DNA from: Triangularia verruculosa | Lineage: Eukaryota; Ascomycota; Sordariomycetes; Sordariales; Podosporaceae | Assembly: GCA_033296885.1 (NCBI GenBank) | Contig: MU864044.1 | Coordinates: 1 to 56,879 of the forward strand | Reading direction: 5' to 3' | DNA: 56,879 nt | In this document: positions 33,601 to 44,661 of the stretch, in pieces | Position numbering within the stretch: the stretch's first letter is position 1 | Layout of the letters: every line of letters starts with the position of its first letter | The notes under the pieces: model-generated | Seen by the model: only the letters and a program-made list of their open reading frames with translations | The model's database searches: none | Told to the model about the DNA's origin: nothing | Made by a program: the position numbers and the translations under genes

Positions 33601-36600
33601 CTAAACAATAAGACGGTGAAAAACAATTACCCACTACTACTAATATCTAAATTACGGAGTTAGCTAGCTAAGGCGCGATAGTTTATATACTTAGATATAC
33701 CTATCGGGTACGCCTATATACGGATCAAAGAAAGAGATAAATAAAAAACAACGTTTCGTATACCCTATAATCATTTCGAATATCTCGTAATACCATTTAA
33801 ATTTACTAATACACCTATAATGTTCTAATCTCTCGTCGACTATATAATCTAGAAATACCTCGATAAAACAATAGTATACTATCTCAATAACGTTCTTATC
33901 TACTTACGCACTTTAGAAAAGTACAAGCACCATATACGAGAGATACTCGATGCGCTACACGGAGCCGGACTCTTAGTAAATAAAAAAAAAAGTGAGTTCT
34001 ATATATAGAAGATAGTATATCTAGATATCTAATATCGCCAAGTAAAGTTCATATAAAGCCTAAGAAAATTACAGTAATTAAAGACTAACCTATACCGCAG
34101 TTATAAACATACGTTAGAAAGTTCTTAAAGTTTACTAATTTCTATCGGATATTTATCCGGGGGTATATAAGCATCGCGCGCCTACTTAACTACTTAACTA
34201 AAAAGGACATAAAGTTCCGGTAAGGGTAGAAAGAAGAGTAGGTCTTTTAGGAGCTAAAAAAGGCTATTTTAAAAAACCCGGTACTTAAATTACTAAACTC
34301 TAGTCGACCGTTTAAGGTCGAAGTTAATACATTAAATTATATAATTAAAAGATAATTAAGCCAGTAAGACGAGGACGGAAAGCTATACCCGGTAGCCTTC
34401 TTTTCGAAGAAACTAAAGGAGGCTCGTTAAAACTACCTAATCTATAATAAAGAGCTACTCGTTATTATCGAAATATTCGAGGAGTAAAGGCTATACCTTA
34501 GTAGTACTAACTACAAAATATAGGTCTATATAGATTATAAGAACCTACGATACTTTACTACTATAAAAGTCCTTAATATACGGTAAATCTGATAATTAGA
34601 GTTTCTTTCGGAATTTAATTTCTAAATTAATTATAAAAAGGGTTCGGAGAATACTAAAGTAGACGCATTTAACCAGCGAATTAACTACTATAAGGATATA
34701 CCCAGGGAGTTACTACCACTACTTAAAAAAACGCCGGAGGGCACCCTCAAGTATCCACTTCAGCTATAGATAAAGTATTATATAGTATATCGTAAATAAA
34801 CCACTTCTAGTAAATACTAAAGGAAAATAAGCAACGATATTATAGAGTAATACTAGTAGAAAGAGTTAGAACCGCAAGGTATTTAGAAGGATAGTTAGGG
34901 ACGACTATAGTATAAAAACCGGGCCTACGTAGAGCTAGGTACTAGAAAAGTACTAGTAATAAAAATCTACGGATCGAAGCTCGGAGGATACATAGGTATT
35001 ACTAAGACCATAGAAAAACTCAAATAACACTTTAACTAACTAAAAATTAAAAACGACGTTAAAGAAGCTATCTAGTTATACTATACATATAAGAGAACCA
35101 AAGTTACGAGGTACAAGCCTTATAGATTTCTGGAGCTACTACTAGTAATAGAACGGCTATAGAATTCAGTTATAATAGATTTTATTACTAAATTACCAAA
35201 GTCCAGGGATACGGTAACCGGCGTTAAGTATAATAGTATATTAATAGTAGTCGATAAACTCACTAAATAAATATACTTCTTACTTTATAAAGAGACCTAA
35301 TTAGTAAAGTAATTAGCGGATATAATACTATAGTATATTATATTAATATATATATAGCCGAGGGAATTTATTATAGACCGCGATACTAAATTTATATCGA
35401 AATTTTAAAGAGTATTAATAATAAGGTTAGGGGTAATAAGTAAAGCGTCTTCGGCTTACTACCCTTAGATAAACAGTTAGACGGAACAGCTCAACTAAAT
35501 CGTAGAATAATACCTACGGAATTATATTAATTTCGAATAAAACGACTAAGTTGAACTATTACCTACAGCATAATTAGTATATAATATATCGCTAATAAAG
35601 ACGACGAAAGTCATATCTTTCTTTGTAAATTACGGATATAAGGCAGACTTACGTTAGGGACCTGATATAGAGGTGCCTAGGACTACGGTTAAGGTAGGTA
35701 AATTATATATACTTTACGGAAAGTTTAAAAAAGAACTAAAGTTTATAAAAGAAAGGATACGGAAATATTATAACTTTAAAAGGTTCGAAAAACCTTACTT
35801 TAAGGGGGGGGATATAGTATTTTTTTCTATACGTAATTTACGTACTAAAAGACCTAGTAAGAAGTTAGACTATAGGAAAGTGGGTTTATTTAAGGTTAAG
35901 AGGAAAATATCGGAGACGGTATTTAAATTAAAGCTACCTAGTATAATATATCTATAGTTATATACTTTTTACATCTTACTTTTAAAACCTATACTACTAA
36001 TAAGTAAAGCCAATACCCAGGAAGTAGCGGAGGACGAAGAAGAAAAGTACGATATAGAAGAAATACTGGATTTACGGTTTAATAAAGGTTAATTAAAATA
36101 CTTGGTTAATTAACTAGATTACCCGGTTACGGATAATTCGTAAAAACTATCGATAAATCTAAATTACCCAGGTAAACTAGAAGAGTTCTACCGGCAGTAT
36201 CCAGACCGACTTAAACTAAACTAAACGATAAAAAGAAACCGTACCTAGATTACGGGTAGTACCTATAAATCTAGATACGGAGAACCTCGATAGGAATCGA
36301 ACCCGCACCTCCGACGCAGTAGTCGACGTACTATACACTATACTATAAGGTTAGTAAATACCTAGGGACCTACCTATAATTAGTACTACGTACCTTAATT
36401 GCCGTAAGAAGTTAGAGGAGTTCTACCGGCGGTACCCTGACCGGTTAGGAAGGAAGGACCACCAAGACTAAGATCCAGTGGGAAGTTAGAGGGCCAGTCG
36501 AGGCCCAGGGAGGAATCTAAGGCGAGAGGATTCTACGGAGCAGCGTCCCCGGCGGTAGGCCGAGGGGAGGCTCCGGAAGAAGGGTCCGGCGGAATAGTAG

Positions 36601-36990
36601 TAGAGGAGGATTGCGCTTCCTCCTACTTTAGATCCTTAATTAACCGCTCCTCGCGAACCGCTATACGACGAAATTTGGTAGTTAAGGTACGACGCTAAGT
36701 ATCTACTTGCGTAAGTTTCGAAGTAGCTTGTAGTAGGGTTGCGCGAGTTTCCTGCTCTTCGGCGTTTAACTTCTTTTTTTAACGGCGAAGAGAGGCGGTT
36801 ATAGTAGGTGTAAGACCTAGGACGTTGTAATCGGTACGACCAGAGCGAAGATAATTACTGTATTTAGTCGAGCGATTAAAGACGCGATAATTAGTAAGGT
36901 TAAGGGTCTTATAGGAGGTATAGGGAAGTATTTTTTTGCTAAAGATAGACGTTGCGATTGTAAGGTTCCGGCGTTGCTCGGTACTAGTAA
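30686..36990 (+). pseudogene. gag-pol polyprotein of Gypsy element E2, RIP-inactivated
   Basis: The gag domain at 30.7-31.3 kb reads FPVPEYYSGGKGEL, RHYPDIFPTEESKV, RLKDRVLVWFEPVMNDYY. The CCHC knuckle near 31510-31560 reads YFNYRKIGYFKKDCR, with two Cys and one His turned to Tyr. An aspartic protease motif LVDKGAEVNLI lies near 32800. RT spans 33.4-34.1 kb with VPKKDGNLQLYIDYRQLN, and its catalytic YLDD-type motif reads YLNNVLIY (Asp to Asn). RNase H and integrase follow. Integrase C-terminus (35673-35957) keeps SKKLDYRKVGLFKVKRKISE, and a chromodomain with YDIEEILDLRFNKG and LDYPVTDNS lies at 36040-36225. After the tRNA-like sequence comes a second LEEFYRRYPDR at about 36415 and a basic tail. 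Confidence 0.88.
36283..36352 (-). other. tRNA-like sequence inside E2, antisense to gag-pol
   Basis: Homologue of the E1 sequence, read on the minus strand: it begins AACCTTA and ends CGAGGTT, with the same T-arm (GGTTCGATTCC). It lies between the chromodomain end at ~36225 and a second copy of the same chromodomain-end motif at ~36415. RIP changes affect the acceptor stem and T-stem, so this copy is unlikely to fold well. Confidence 0.55.
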
Positions 36991-37130
36991 GGTCGCGCGG
37001 CGAGGTTTTCTTAATACGGTTAGATATGATGAGAGATAACGAGAAAAGGGAGAACGAAGATTTACGTAGTATTGATAAAAGAGAAGTAAGAGTTAGGCCG
37101 ACGGGGCTTCGGCTTGGAGGGGGAGTATTA

Positions 37131-37577
37131 TGTTACGGTCTTGATATAGGTGGGGCGCGGGGCGCACTACTAGCTAATTATTAGTATAGAACGATAACTA
37201 ATAGGAGTTGGATTACTAGTAGATACCGGTAACCTAGCGGAGCTAATTAGGAGGATAGGATAAGTGCTTAGTACGCTTAGGTACTAAGCAGAGTGAGCAG
37301 AATGCTCAGTACGCTTAGGGACTAAGCAGAGTGCTTAGTATGCTTAGTTACTGAGTAGATTGAGTATGGTAAAAAGAGGTCTATATATACGGAGGAACTG
37401 GCTGGTGTAGATAGATAGTTCCGTAGTATGTAATATAAGTTATAATCGTTGGTATCTTAGCTATTGTGATTGAGATAAGCCATTGTTATACACTGTTTAG
37501 CTATACCGAATTAGGATTGTTCAGAAGTACCTTCAACTAGTATCCCTTTCAGAGGTTCTGGATAGGGGTTCGTCACA
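37131..37577 (+). repeat. 3' LTR of Gypsy element E2
   Basis: 447 bp from TGTTACGGTC to GGTTCGTCACA. Its first half has C-to-T changes against the 5' LTR and its last part is better preserved, the mirror of the 5' LTR pattern. Confidence 0.9.
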
Positions 37578-38330
37578 TCCTCCCTACTGAATTAAAATCG
37601 AGTTTTTTATTTCGTAAGAATTTTTAGTTTAAACTACTTACTTAAGATATATATTAACCGACTTTATAACTTAATCCCTAATATATCCCTAAACTATCTA
37701 CGAGTTTAGTAAATAATCGATTTTATTAGTAAAGGTAACTATTAACTGTTGATTAAATATATACCCTTATTATATTTATTTGGCTCTTATTTAAAAAGCA
37801 CTTTAATTAGTAAAATTATAGTGTATATTTCTTATAGATATCTTACTTATTATATATATCGCTTTTAACGTTATAATTAAGGTAGAGTACCTACCTATAT
37901 AGCTAAATGGTACTAAGTCTCTATACTATAAACTGCTCTATTTATTTTAAAAGATATATAATTAAAAAGAATATATTTATATCGAGATATAGAGGAGATA
38001 ATATTAGGCATATATAACTTTGCTAATTACTTAAACGTTATATACTATATAGCTCTTATTTTAGCCGTTTAGAGAAAATAGGGTAAGTAGTGCCTATTAT
38101 ATAATACCAACGCGATAAAATAAAAGTTATTTATCGTTAATTTCTCGTTCTAGGAAATATATAAAAGACATTTTAAATATTATGATTGTGCTAGACGTCC
38201 GATTTAAATGACCTAAGACTAGAATATTACTAAAAAGTAAAACTTAATGCCTACCGATTTAGTCCCAGTATAAGTAACACTTAATATCAAGTAGGGCAGC
38301 TCCTAGATACTGTGGTAAGCAGATAGATTC
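37578..38330. repeat. AT-rich RIP DNA right of E2
   Basis: TpA-rich, without coding traces that I can assign. It starts with the 5-mer tcctc and grades into GC-normal DNA at about 38170-38330. Confidence 0.5.
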
Positions 38331-38375
38331 GGGCTCCAGGGCGTATTAACCTACGGTCCTATTCCCAAACTACTA

Positions 38376-38597
38376 TTAAGACCTTTTTCTTCCAGAAATT
38401 GTAGTTTTAGTAAGAAATTCTGCCATCCCGCAGGCCCTGCATAGCCTAATATTAATTTCATTCGCATAACCCTTCAGCACCCGCTGCTCGTATTTTTTCT
38501 TTACCATACGAGATAACTCCCATGATGATTTCACTGCAGTAATTAACCCTGCGAGAGCGGCAGCTGACGCTAAGGAACTAGGTAGGTATGACGCCAT
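38376..38597 (-). CDS. Small hypothetical protein, 73 aa
   Basis: ATG at 38597 gives MASYLPSSLASAAALAGLI, a mildly hydrophobic Ala-rich N-terminus, followed by a basic segment (MVKKKYEQRVLKGY) and a Cys-containing stretch (LCRACG). No family is recognised. It lies just inside the GC-normal boundary and could be the first exon of a gene whose remainder was lost in the RIP block to its left. A frame of this length could also be chance. Confidence 0.3.
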   Translation of the reverse strand: MASYLPSSLASAAALAGLITAVKSSWELSRMVKKKYEQRVLKGYANEINIRLCRACGMAEFLTKTTISGRKRS

Positions 38598-39135
38598 AAG
38601 TGCCAGTTGTTGATTAAAAACGATAAAGATGCGTTAAGTACCTAGGTAACTGTACCTAAGAGGGTACTATCCTATTTTCTAATTTTATACGACGATTCGA
38701 CTTTTATTTTGCAGGATATTCCAACTTCGTTGATTTAGGGAATCCAAAATCAAGATTTCAAAGCTGAAATCAGCCCTTGACAGGGGAGAAGGTTGGGGGT
38801 GGCGCTTCTAACCACACACCCCCACCCAAGTCCAAAAGCGGCAAAACATTTCCCTTGACCGGAATGAACAGCGTATCATGGTCTTCCACTCCGCTGGACA
38901 GACGGTGATCCGCTTTAGCGGGTCTTTGGAGCAACTGGCGATCTCTTATCTGATGCGCCGAATGGCTCTATCTCTCGCCTTATCACATCTCTTTGTCTTG
39001 AAGGCAGATGCTATCGAAATGCGCTCCTGATGATCTTGAGGACCCACTCTTGCCCGAGATGCAAACTGCATGTGACATCTCGAGTTCGAACCAGAAAACT
39101 CTGTTGTACAAAGAGAACAGTTTGCTACCTACCAG

Positions 39136-39819
39136 GTGGCCAACCACTCGCTTCCATCAGGTAGAAGGCGACGGTACCGGCCTTGTCAGCCTCACTCCCT
39201 TTCAATCCTTCACCTTTCAATCAAACCTCGCCATCTTCCACACCGTGCCACATACAAACCAACACCAAACGCACCTGACAGATTTGACATTGGTTTCGAC
39301 TTCGACGCGAGCAAGAAACACCAGGAGCCTCAACAGTGTCTCCAGATGCAGAACAAAACATCCAACGTCACAGAACAAAAGGTCATGGGCGCCCTACTCT
39401 GCAAACCCGCCCGTAAGCGCGAAAGGAGAATCGTCGTCGAGTACCACCACGAAATCTGGAGCGACCCAGCCTTGGACGGCGACCTTGATCTCCGCAACGG
39501 TCTAGGGGGGACCTTCCCCTCGCTTGGCAGCGGCATGCCGGGCCACGAAGAGCTCGCGCTTTTTGACGCTCCACATCGGGATACAGGACTGGTTCGACAC
39601 GGCGATGCTGTTGGGAGGGGTCCGTGGACAGCCGTCGACAACCCTGTCGATTCGATTAGGGAACGAAGGTTCGGCACTGAGACGATCGGGCCCCATGGCG
39701 TGACAAGAACAAGAACTGTCAGGAGCGTCTCGACTCGGCCGGCTACTGGGGAGGTCGTGCAGAGGACAGAGGTCAGGAGCGTGACTGTGGGGCATGGGGT
39801 TAGAAGCGGGGGGTGGTGA
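39136..39819 (+). CDS. Hypothetical protein, up to 227 aa
   Basis: Uninterrupted frame in GC-normal DNA. The N-terminal ~70 residues are Arg/His/Pro-rich and may be untranslated; an in-frame ATG at 39346 (MQNKTSNVTEQK) would give 157 aa. The C-terminal half has acidic and Gly-rich stretches (DPALDGDLDLRNGLGG) and a repeated T-x-R-S-V pattern (TRTVRSVSTRP, TEVRSVTVG). No signal peptide or membrane segment. A long antisense frame overlaps (39330-39884), but the plus frame has the more protein-like composition. Product unknown. Confidence 0.4.
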   Translation: MANHSLPSGRRRRYRPCQPHSLSILHLSIKPRHLPHRATYKPTPNAPDRFDIGFDFDASKKHQEPQQCLQMQNKTSNVTEQKVMGALLCKPARKRERRIVVEYHHEIWSDPALDGDLDLRNGLGGTFPSLGSGMPGHEELALFDAPHRDTGLVRHGDAVGRGPWTAVDNPVDSIRERRFGTETIGPHGVTRTRTVRSVSTRPATGEVVQRTEVRSVTVGHGVRSGGW

Positions 39820-40250
39820 GGATTAACAGAGCGCGCTGAGGCGGGAGAGCATACCCAGGAAAGAAGATACTGATAAATCCACACCTGAAGTTGGAGGAAC
39901 GTTCTGGGAAGTGTTTCGAGAAATAATGCGTGACATCAAGACGCTGGTTAGTTACGGTATGTGATGGCATGTGTGATCGTATTGTGTGCCCGAGACAAAA
40001 TCGGTTTGAGTGCACACCTACTTTTGTGCATTTTTTGTGGCGTTGGGTCTATTCCTCGCCAGATATGTTGCACAAGAAGACATGGCAACTGATCAGACGA
40101 AAACAAAACAACATGTGCATCGCAATGATACAAGTGAATACCTTATCTAACTCCAGTAGGTGTCAGGTTTGCAAAGTGAAATTGCTTATGCCGCATGTCC
40201 CTTCATGAAACTGCTCCCAGGTGAATTCAACCTAGCCTAACAGTACTTCA

Positions 40251-40266
40251 ACCACATATAAATATG
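40251..40266 (+). promoter_or_regulatory. TATA-box-like element
   Basis: The sequence cacatataaatatgg lies 175-190 bp upstream of the small ORF starting at 40440, in the correct orientation. This is the clearest core-promoter-like sequence in the GC-normal right-hand part of the window. Between 39820 and 40439 I see no other feature. Confidence 0.35.
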
Positions 40267-40439
40267 GCTACTCTACCCCTTCTAGTTACATTGGAAGGCC
40301 ATCAACGACTTTGAAGGGTTTGCTTCATTGAACAGCTACCAAAACGCAAGATCCAACATTCCTGCAAATCCCAACGGTACTGTTCTCACCATTAACCTCC
40401 CACTGTGGTCGGTGGCTAACTATCACAGTTAAAAACACC

Positions 40440-40649
40440 ATGTTCTCTCTAAGCTCCCTCCTTCATAAGCGGGCCATGGACGACGATGGCAAGGCCGTGG
40501 TCAAGAATCGTCTCACTGGCGAAACTATCAGACTCGCAGGCCATTTCAACCCGACACCGCAGTCAGCGGCTGCTGGAAAGAAATCCGAGACTGGTGCGAC
40601 TAGTTCAGGCCAGACCGGAGGCAACAATGAGCATGGAAATACTGGCTAA
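40440..40649 (+). CDS. Small hydrophilic protein, 69 aa
   Basis: ATG at 40440 follows caaaaacacc-type context (aaacaccATG), a good fungal start context, and a TATA-like box ~180 bp upstream. The N-terminus has MFSLSSLLHKRAMDDDG, then KNRLTGETIRLAG and a Ser/Gly/Asn-rich tail. No homology recognised. Short and without a conserved motif, so it may be non-coding. Confidence 0.35.
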   Translation: MFSLSSLLHKRAMDDDGKAVVKNRLTGETIRLAGHFNPTPQSAAAGKKSETGATSSGQTGGNNEHGNTG

Positions 40650-40892
40650 GCAAATATTGGAGCGAACAGGAGAGAGGGGACATGAGAGATCCAGATGGCA
40701 GAGTTGACTGGAGGAAATAGCGAACAGACAGACAGACAATTTGAGGATGCTATGATGACTTCTAGTCTATTGTCCAGATCTTGTGCCGAGTCCCACCGGC
40801 CTATAACCAAGGCCGCAATGCTTTGACAAAAGAACATTGATACAGTCAAACCCTTCACACAAAGAACACACCAGGAGGGACTGACTGGCAAC

Positions 40893-43800
40893 CTAATGCA
40901 GACTCAAATCCCATGTGCCATCTTCGACCTTTTTACCACCCCTCCTTCGAACAAGCTTGGTCACCTTCAGCTTCTTCACATTGTAACCCGACAAGCAGCC
41001 TCTGCCCCCTGGATCTAGAAGATGATGTTTGGAAAAGATGATAGCATCATGCAGTTCCCTCCCTACCACCCGCTCACAGTGTCGATGCCCCAGAGGATGG
41101 TAAAGTTGTTGCTGGATGACCAGACAGAATCGATCCCTTCGGCGGTTGGCCCGACACCCACGTCCAATGTATCTGACAGCAAACGACTTGATCAACAACC
41201 TGATGAGCGCCGTGGTCTTCTGACGAACCTCCTTGACCAACCGTCCCGGTACCTCTCTTTGGCTAGAAATGTCCTCTACCACAGTGGTGATCCGTTCACC
41301 TTCTATAAAGTCAGACACGACCAGGATCCAGAAGTTCTCAAACTCTGCATAAGGGAGATTCGACGCTTGCTCGATGATTTTATTCATGAGCGATGTCCAA
41401 AGGGAAACCGAAGTGCCATTGGGGTATTGATATCTCCCGGCCGGGTCAGCTCCCTCCCCCCAGGGCTCATCATGGTCCCGCTTGAGACGCATAGCATCCA
41501 TCAGGTGAAAGCAGAGTAGACAGCTGTACATGTTCCGCAGGTCCTCGTCGTCGGCTGTGGTTACTCCCCTCTGTGCCTTCCGGGCTCCGAGGTTGACCCT
41601 GTTCCATTCATCCCAATCGTGGCCTTCCATTGTGGCGAAATCGATCGTCTCGAGGAGGGACTTGGCGACGACCTTGTAGAGGTGGTCGGCTGCCGCCTGG
41701 GAATCGAAGAGCAAATCCTGACCTTCAATCTCCTTGGTGAGAGAGCTGAGGAAGGATAGGTACATGGCTGGAGATTTCATTTGCGCAGGAGGGATCCGTT
41801 GGAGAACGCTGCAAGAAAATTGTTCTGGTTAGTATGAGAGTATGGGTAACAGGTGATGCACCTAAAGGAGCCCAAGAACTGCGGCAGCAAACTCACATAG
41901 TGGCAAAGTAATCCGTAGCGACAAAGCCAGACATGGAGTGCGCGATCGCTAAGAGGAGATACGACTCCTGTTCGCCGAGTTTATCTCCACGTTGAGCCAA
42001 CTCCTGAATGAGCCTTTCAAGGGTGCCCTGAACCCACGAGTAGAGCTCGGGAAAATAAACAGTTGTGAATGGGTTAGGTGCAAAGTACTCGAGCATTGTG
42101 AACCGTTAGCTGAGTTCCGTGTCGAAGGTAGCGAGAAGAGCGTCGAGTCTGCCACGAGCTCAGTTAGCGCTGCGCTTGCACCCAGCGATATACCAATTCA
42201 AGGCTATATACTCTTACCCCTCTCTAATCCGAGCAAAGCGCCCCGGGGCATCAAATGGCTCAGCTTCTACCCATCGTCGTGCCCGGTCGGAAAGAGACAC
42301 AATAGCCACTCCGGGATTGTGATTCTCTGCTGCTATCCGCTTGAACAGATTAAACCTTTCCAGATAAATGGTGGCTTCAAGGACAGTTTCGAAGGTTGGG
42401 TCTCCGGACCTGAGCTGTTCCCACAGTTCGCTCTGTGACTGGGACGGTGGGTCTTGATGTAAAGACTCGCACATCTGGAGGAAGGTGTTCCTGATGAATG
42501 CGGAATCTTTACCATCGAGGATATACCTAGCGAGACATAAAAACGAGGTACAACATGAGTATATTTGAGAATAGGATCGGCAGTAACTTCATCTTCAGTC
42601 AGAGGCCACGGGTGTCGTTTGCGAAGAAAGTCGGGTATGGAGTCACGTGGAACGAGAGCAAGAGCCTAATAAGACGTCGGTGTCAGTATTTAGCCTGCCG
42701 AAATGACGATTTGAACGTGGGATAGACGTACATGAGCTTTGTATGTGTGCGACGCAAGCGGCCCCTTCAGTATGTAATAGTTAGCAATGTGGAATCTTTT
42801 TTGTCCGCTGATAGTCTGTTAGGTAGGTAGATGACAGAACTTACCCATGTCCCTTGAAAGGCACCGTAGTCATTCTCCTCCTTTTCCACTTCATCTCTCA
42901 GAAGCGCCCTCGTTTGAATGAACTTCCTCTCGTCTTCACTCAACATACTGACGCCATTCATGAGGGTGGTACCATCCAAGTCAAAGATTCCCGTAATCGA
43001 GTACTCCGCTGCATCAACCTCGATCATGTGATGCCACGGCTCCCCGCACCAGTCACCCCCAACCAGTCTGTTTGTCTGCTCATCATACCGCATCTCCCAG
43101 TCATCCTCACACTTCCCTCTCGCCTTTTTTACCAGCGATACAAGGAACACCTGAAACGGAAGTTCGTGAGTGAGTTGTTCCAGCGCTTCGACCTGGGTTG
43201 CATCCTGTTCTTCAAGCATGTGGCGGAAAATAACACCCCCAGCCCCCTCGTAAGTGCGACTGAAGACATGGAACAGACAGTCCATCCTCCCAGGTTGGTT
43301 CTGACTTTCAAGCCATTGATTCACAGCAGCACGGAGCAATTGCCCCTCATATCGTAGACCGAATCGACATCGAAGACAAAATTGCTGCTCGGGGGCGTGC
43401 TGTTCGAGAGAGCCTTGACTATCTTGAGTCTCCAGCCATCGTCTTATTGCGCTGCTGACGCCACCCAAATGAGGCATCCCCAAGTTTGGCACTGAAGGAG
43501 GAGACAGGTTTGTATCGTGACTCTCAAAAACCAAGTCGAATACCATCATGATACGAGTACCCCGGACCAAGGGAGTAATTTCATGGTCCGCCTCACAGTA
43601 CCATGCGGCGTACGAGTACTGATGGGAGTGTTGCGTGCTGTAGACTATTTGCCGTCCGGAATGGGTAAGGAGGATATCGCCCCTATTGTGACTGGAGGGG
43701 AGAGAAACAACGAGGGTACCGATGATGTTTTGACTGCTTCGGGAGCTGAGAGAGAGAGAGATACAGTTAGCGAGGGTTGGTAGGCTCTCCTGGGAGGTTA

Positions 43801-44295
43801 TAAATACCTGAGCTGGACATCGAAGTCGCGCATAGGACCTGATTGCTGCAATACGATGTTGCGAATCTCAGCCCTCACTGAGGAGGCGACTTGCTGGTCT
43901 ACGCCAAGCTCTTCGCAAACGCGAGGGCAGATGTCGTCCCAAACGTAGTTTTGCCAGCACACACTCTCGGTGAAATGAGTCGCGTCAAGTTTCCAGAACT
44001 TGTTCGGAATGTCATCTTCCGTATTTGACAGGTTGGAGTTCGGCATGATATATCTCTTGACCAGCTCGCCAACCTCAGATTCCTGATCGCTGCGGCCGAT
44101 TTCGCCATATCCCTGGATAAACGGCAGTTTATCTTTGGGCGCTTCTAGGTCCGGCGCCAGCCAGTACAGGCGGTGGGGAAGGCTAAAACAGGCGAAACTT
44201 CCACATGGTTGTATGGAGTCGAGAGCAGAGAGAATTTCCTGTTTCAATGCGGTGTTGTTTGGCGCTGGCCGCTTGGGGTTGGTATCGCATTCCAT
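40893..44295 (-). pseudogene. 2OG-Fe(II)-oxygenase-like large protein, copy A (one nonsense codon)
   Basis: A seven- to eight-exon gene of ~1000 codons. Exon 1 starts at ATG 44295 (or 44478) and ends at 43808; intron 43746-43807. Exon 2 (43745-42845) carries the double-stranded beta-helix core: GTLVVSLPSSH, GDILLTHSGRQIVY, YSYAAWYCEADHEITPLV and RGTR. Intron 42765-42844; 33-nt exon 42732-42764; intron 42666-42731; exon from 42665 (ALALVPRDSIPDFL). The next junction (42530-42600) is unresolved. Later introns are 42149-42217 and 41809-41896; the last exon runs 41808-40893. An in-frame TAA at 42106-42108 sits where copy B has an Asp codon. The family's HxD iron motif, expected just before GTLVVSLP, is absent (RDFDVQ), whereas the distal His (DHEI) and the Arg (RGTR) are present. 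Probably inactive both as a gene and as an enzyme. Confidence 0.72.
42732..42764 (-). other. 33-nt micro-exon of copy A, conserved in copies B and C
   Basis: Encodes GPLASHTYKAH in phase 0 between introns of 66 and 80 bp. The homologous exons are 48093-48125 (GPVAVQTYRAY) and 51353-51385 (GPHATHSYSIT). Each is exactly 33 nt and is followed downstream by the conserved (I/L)(V/A)(L/I)VPR segment. Confidence 0.7.
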
Positions 44296-44661
44296 GTCGG
44301 TTGACTTTGCTCGACGCAATTCTGCTTTGTGGTGTTTGGTGACAGTCGAGCAGTTGCTGGCGGGTGACCCATGACAAAACGATGGCAGGGGAATCTGGGC
44401 CCCGCTTATGAGGGTGAAAGAATTTCTTTCAGGTAGGAAGGCGGGCACGCATAGAGCAAAGCGAACAGGCAGGAGCAAACATCACATCATGACACACAGT
44501 GCGATTTAACCATTGAACTACCTAACTTCACACCTTCCTGCTTAGTGAAAGACCCCGATTGCCGCTATGCACCTCTGGATCGGGAGTTGGTTCGACCAAA
44601 GCTGAAGTACCTATTCTCATCATTGTAACGAGTAGCGAATAGGAACTCGATCAATGTCAAA

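Larger units (their letters stand above)
30112..37577 (+). mobile_element. Chromodomain Ty3/Gypsy LTR retrotransposon E2, full length, inactivated
   Basis: A 7466-bp element of the same family as E1, coding on the plus strand, with 447-bp LTRs. Its flanking 5-mers are ctaat (left) and tcctc (right). Together with E1 it forms a giant inverted repeat with ~7.45-kb arms. A polypurine tract (ggagggggag) precedes the 3' LTR at about 37115-37125. Gag (30.7-31.9 kb) is less mutated than the 3' end, the reverse of what is seen in E1. Confidence 0.92.

Noticed and set aside
40981..41519. Plus-strand open frame of 165 codons inside copy A
   Set aside because: It is antisense to the last exon of copy A, which aligns with three paralogues. 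The plus frame shows no motif.
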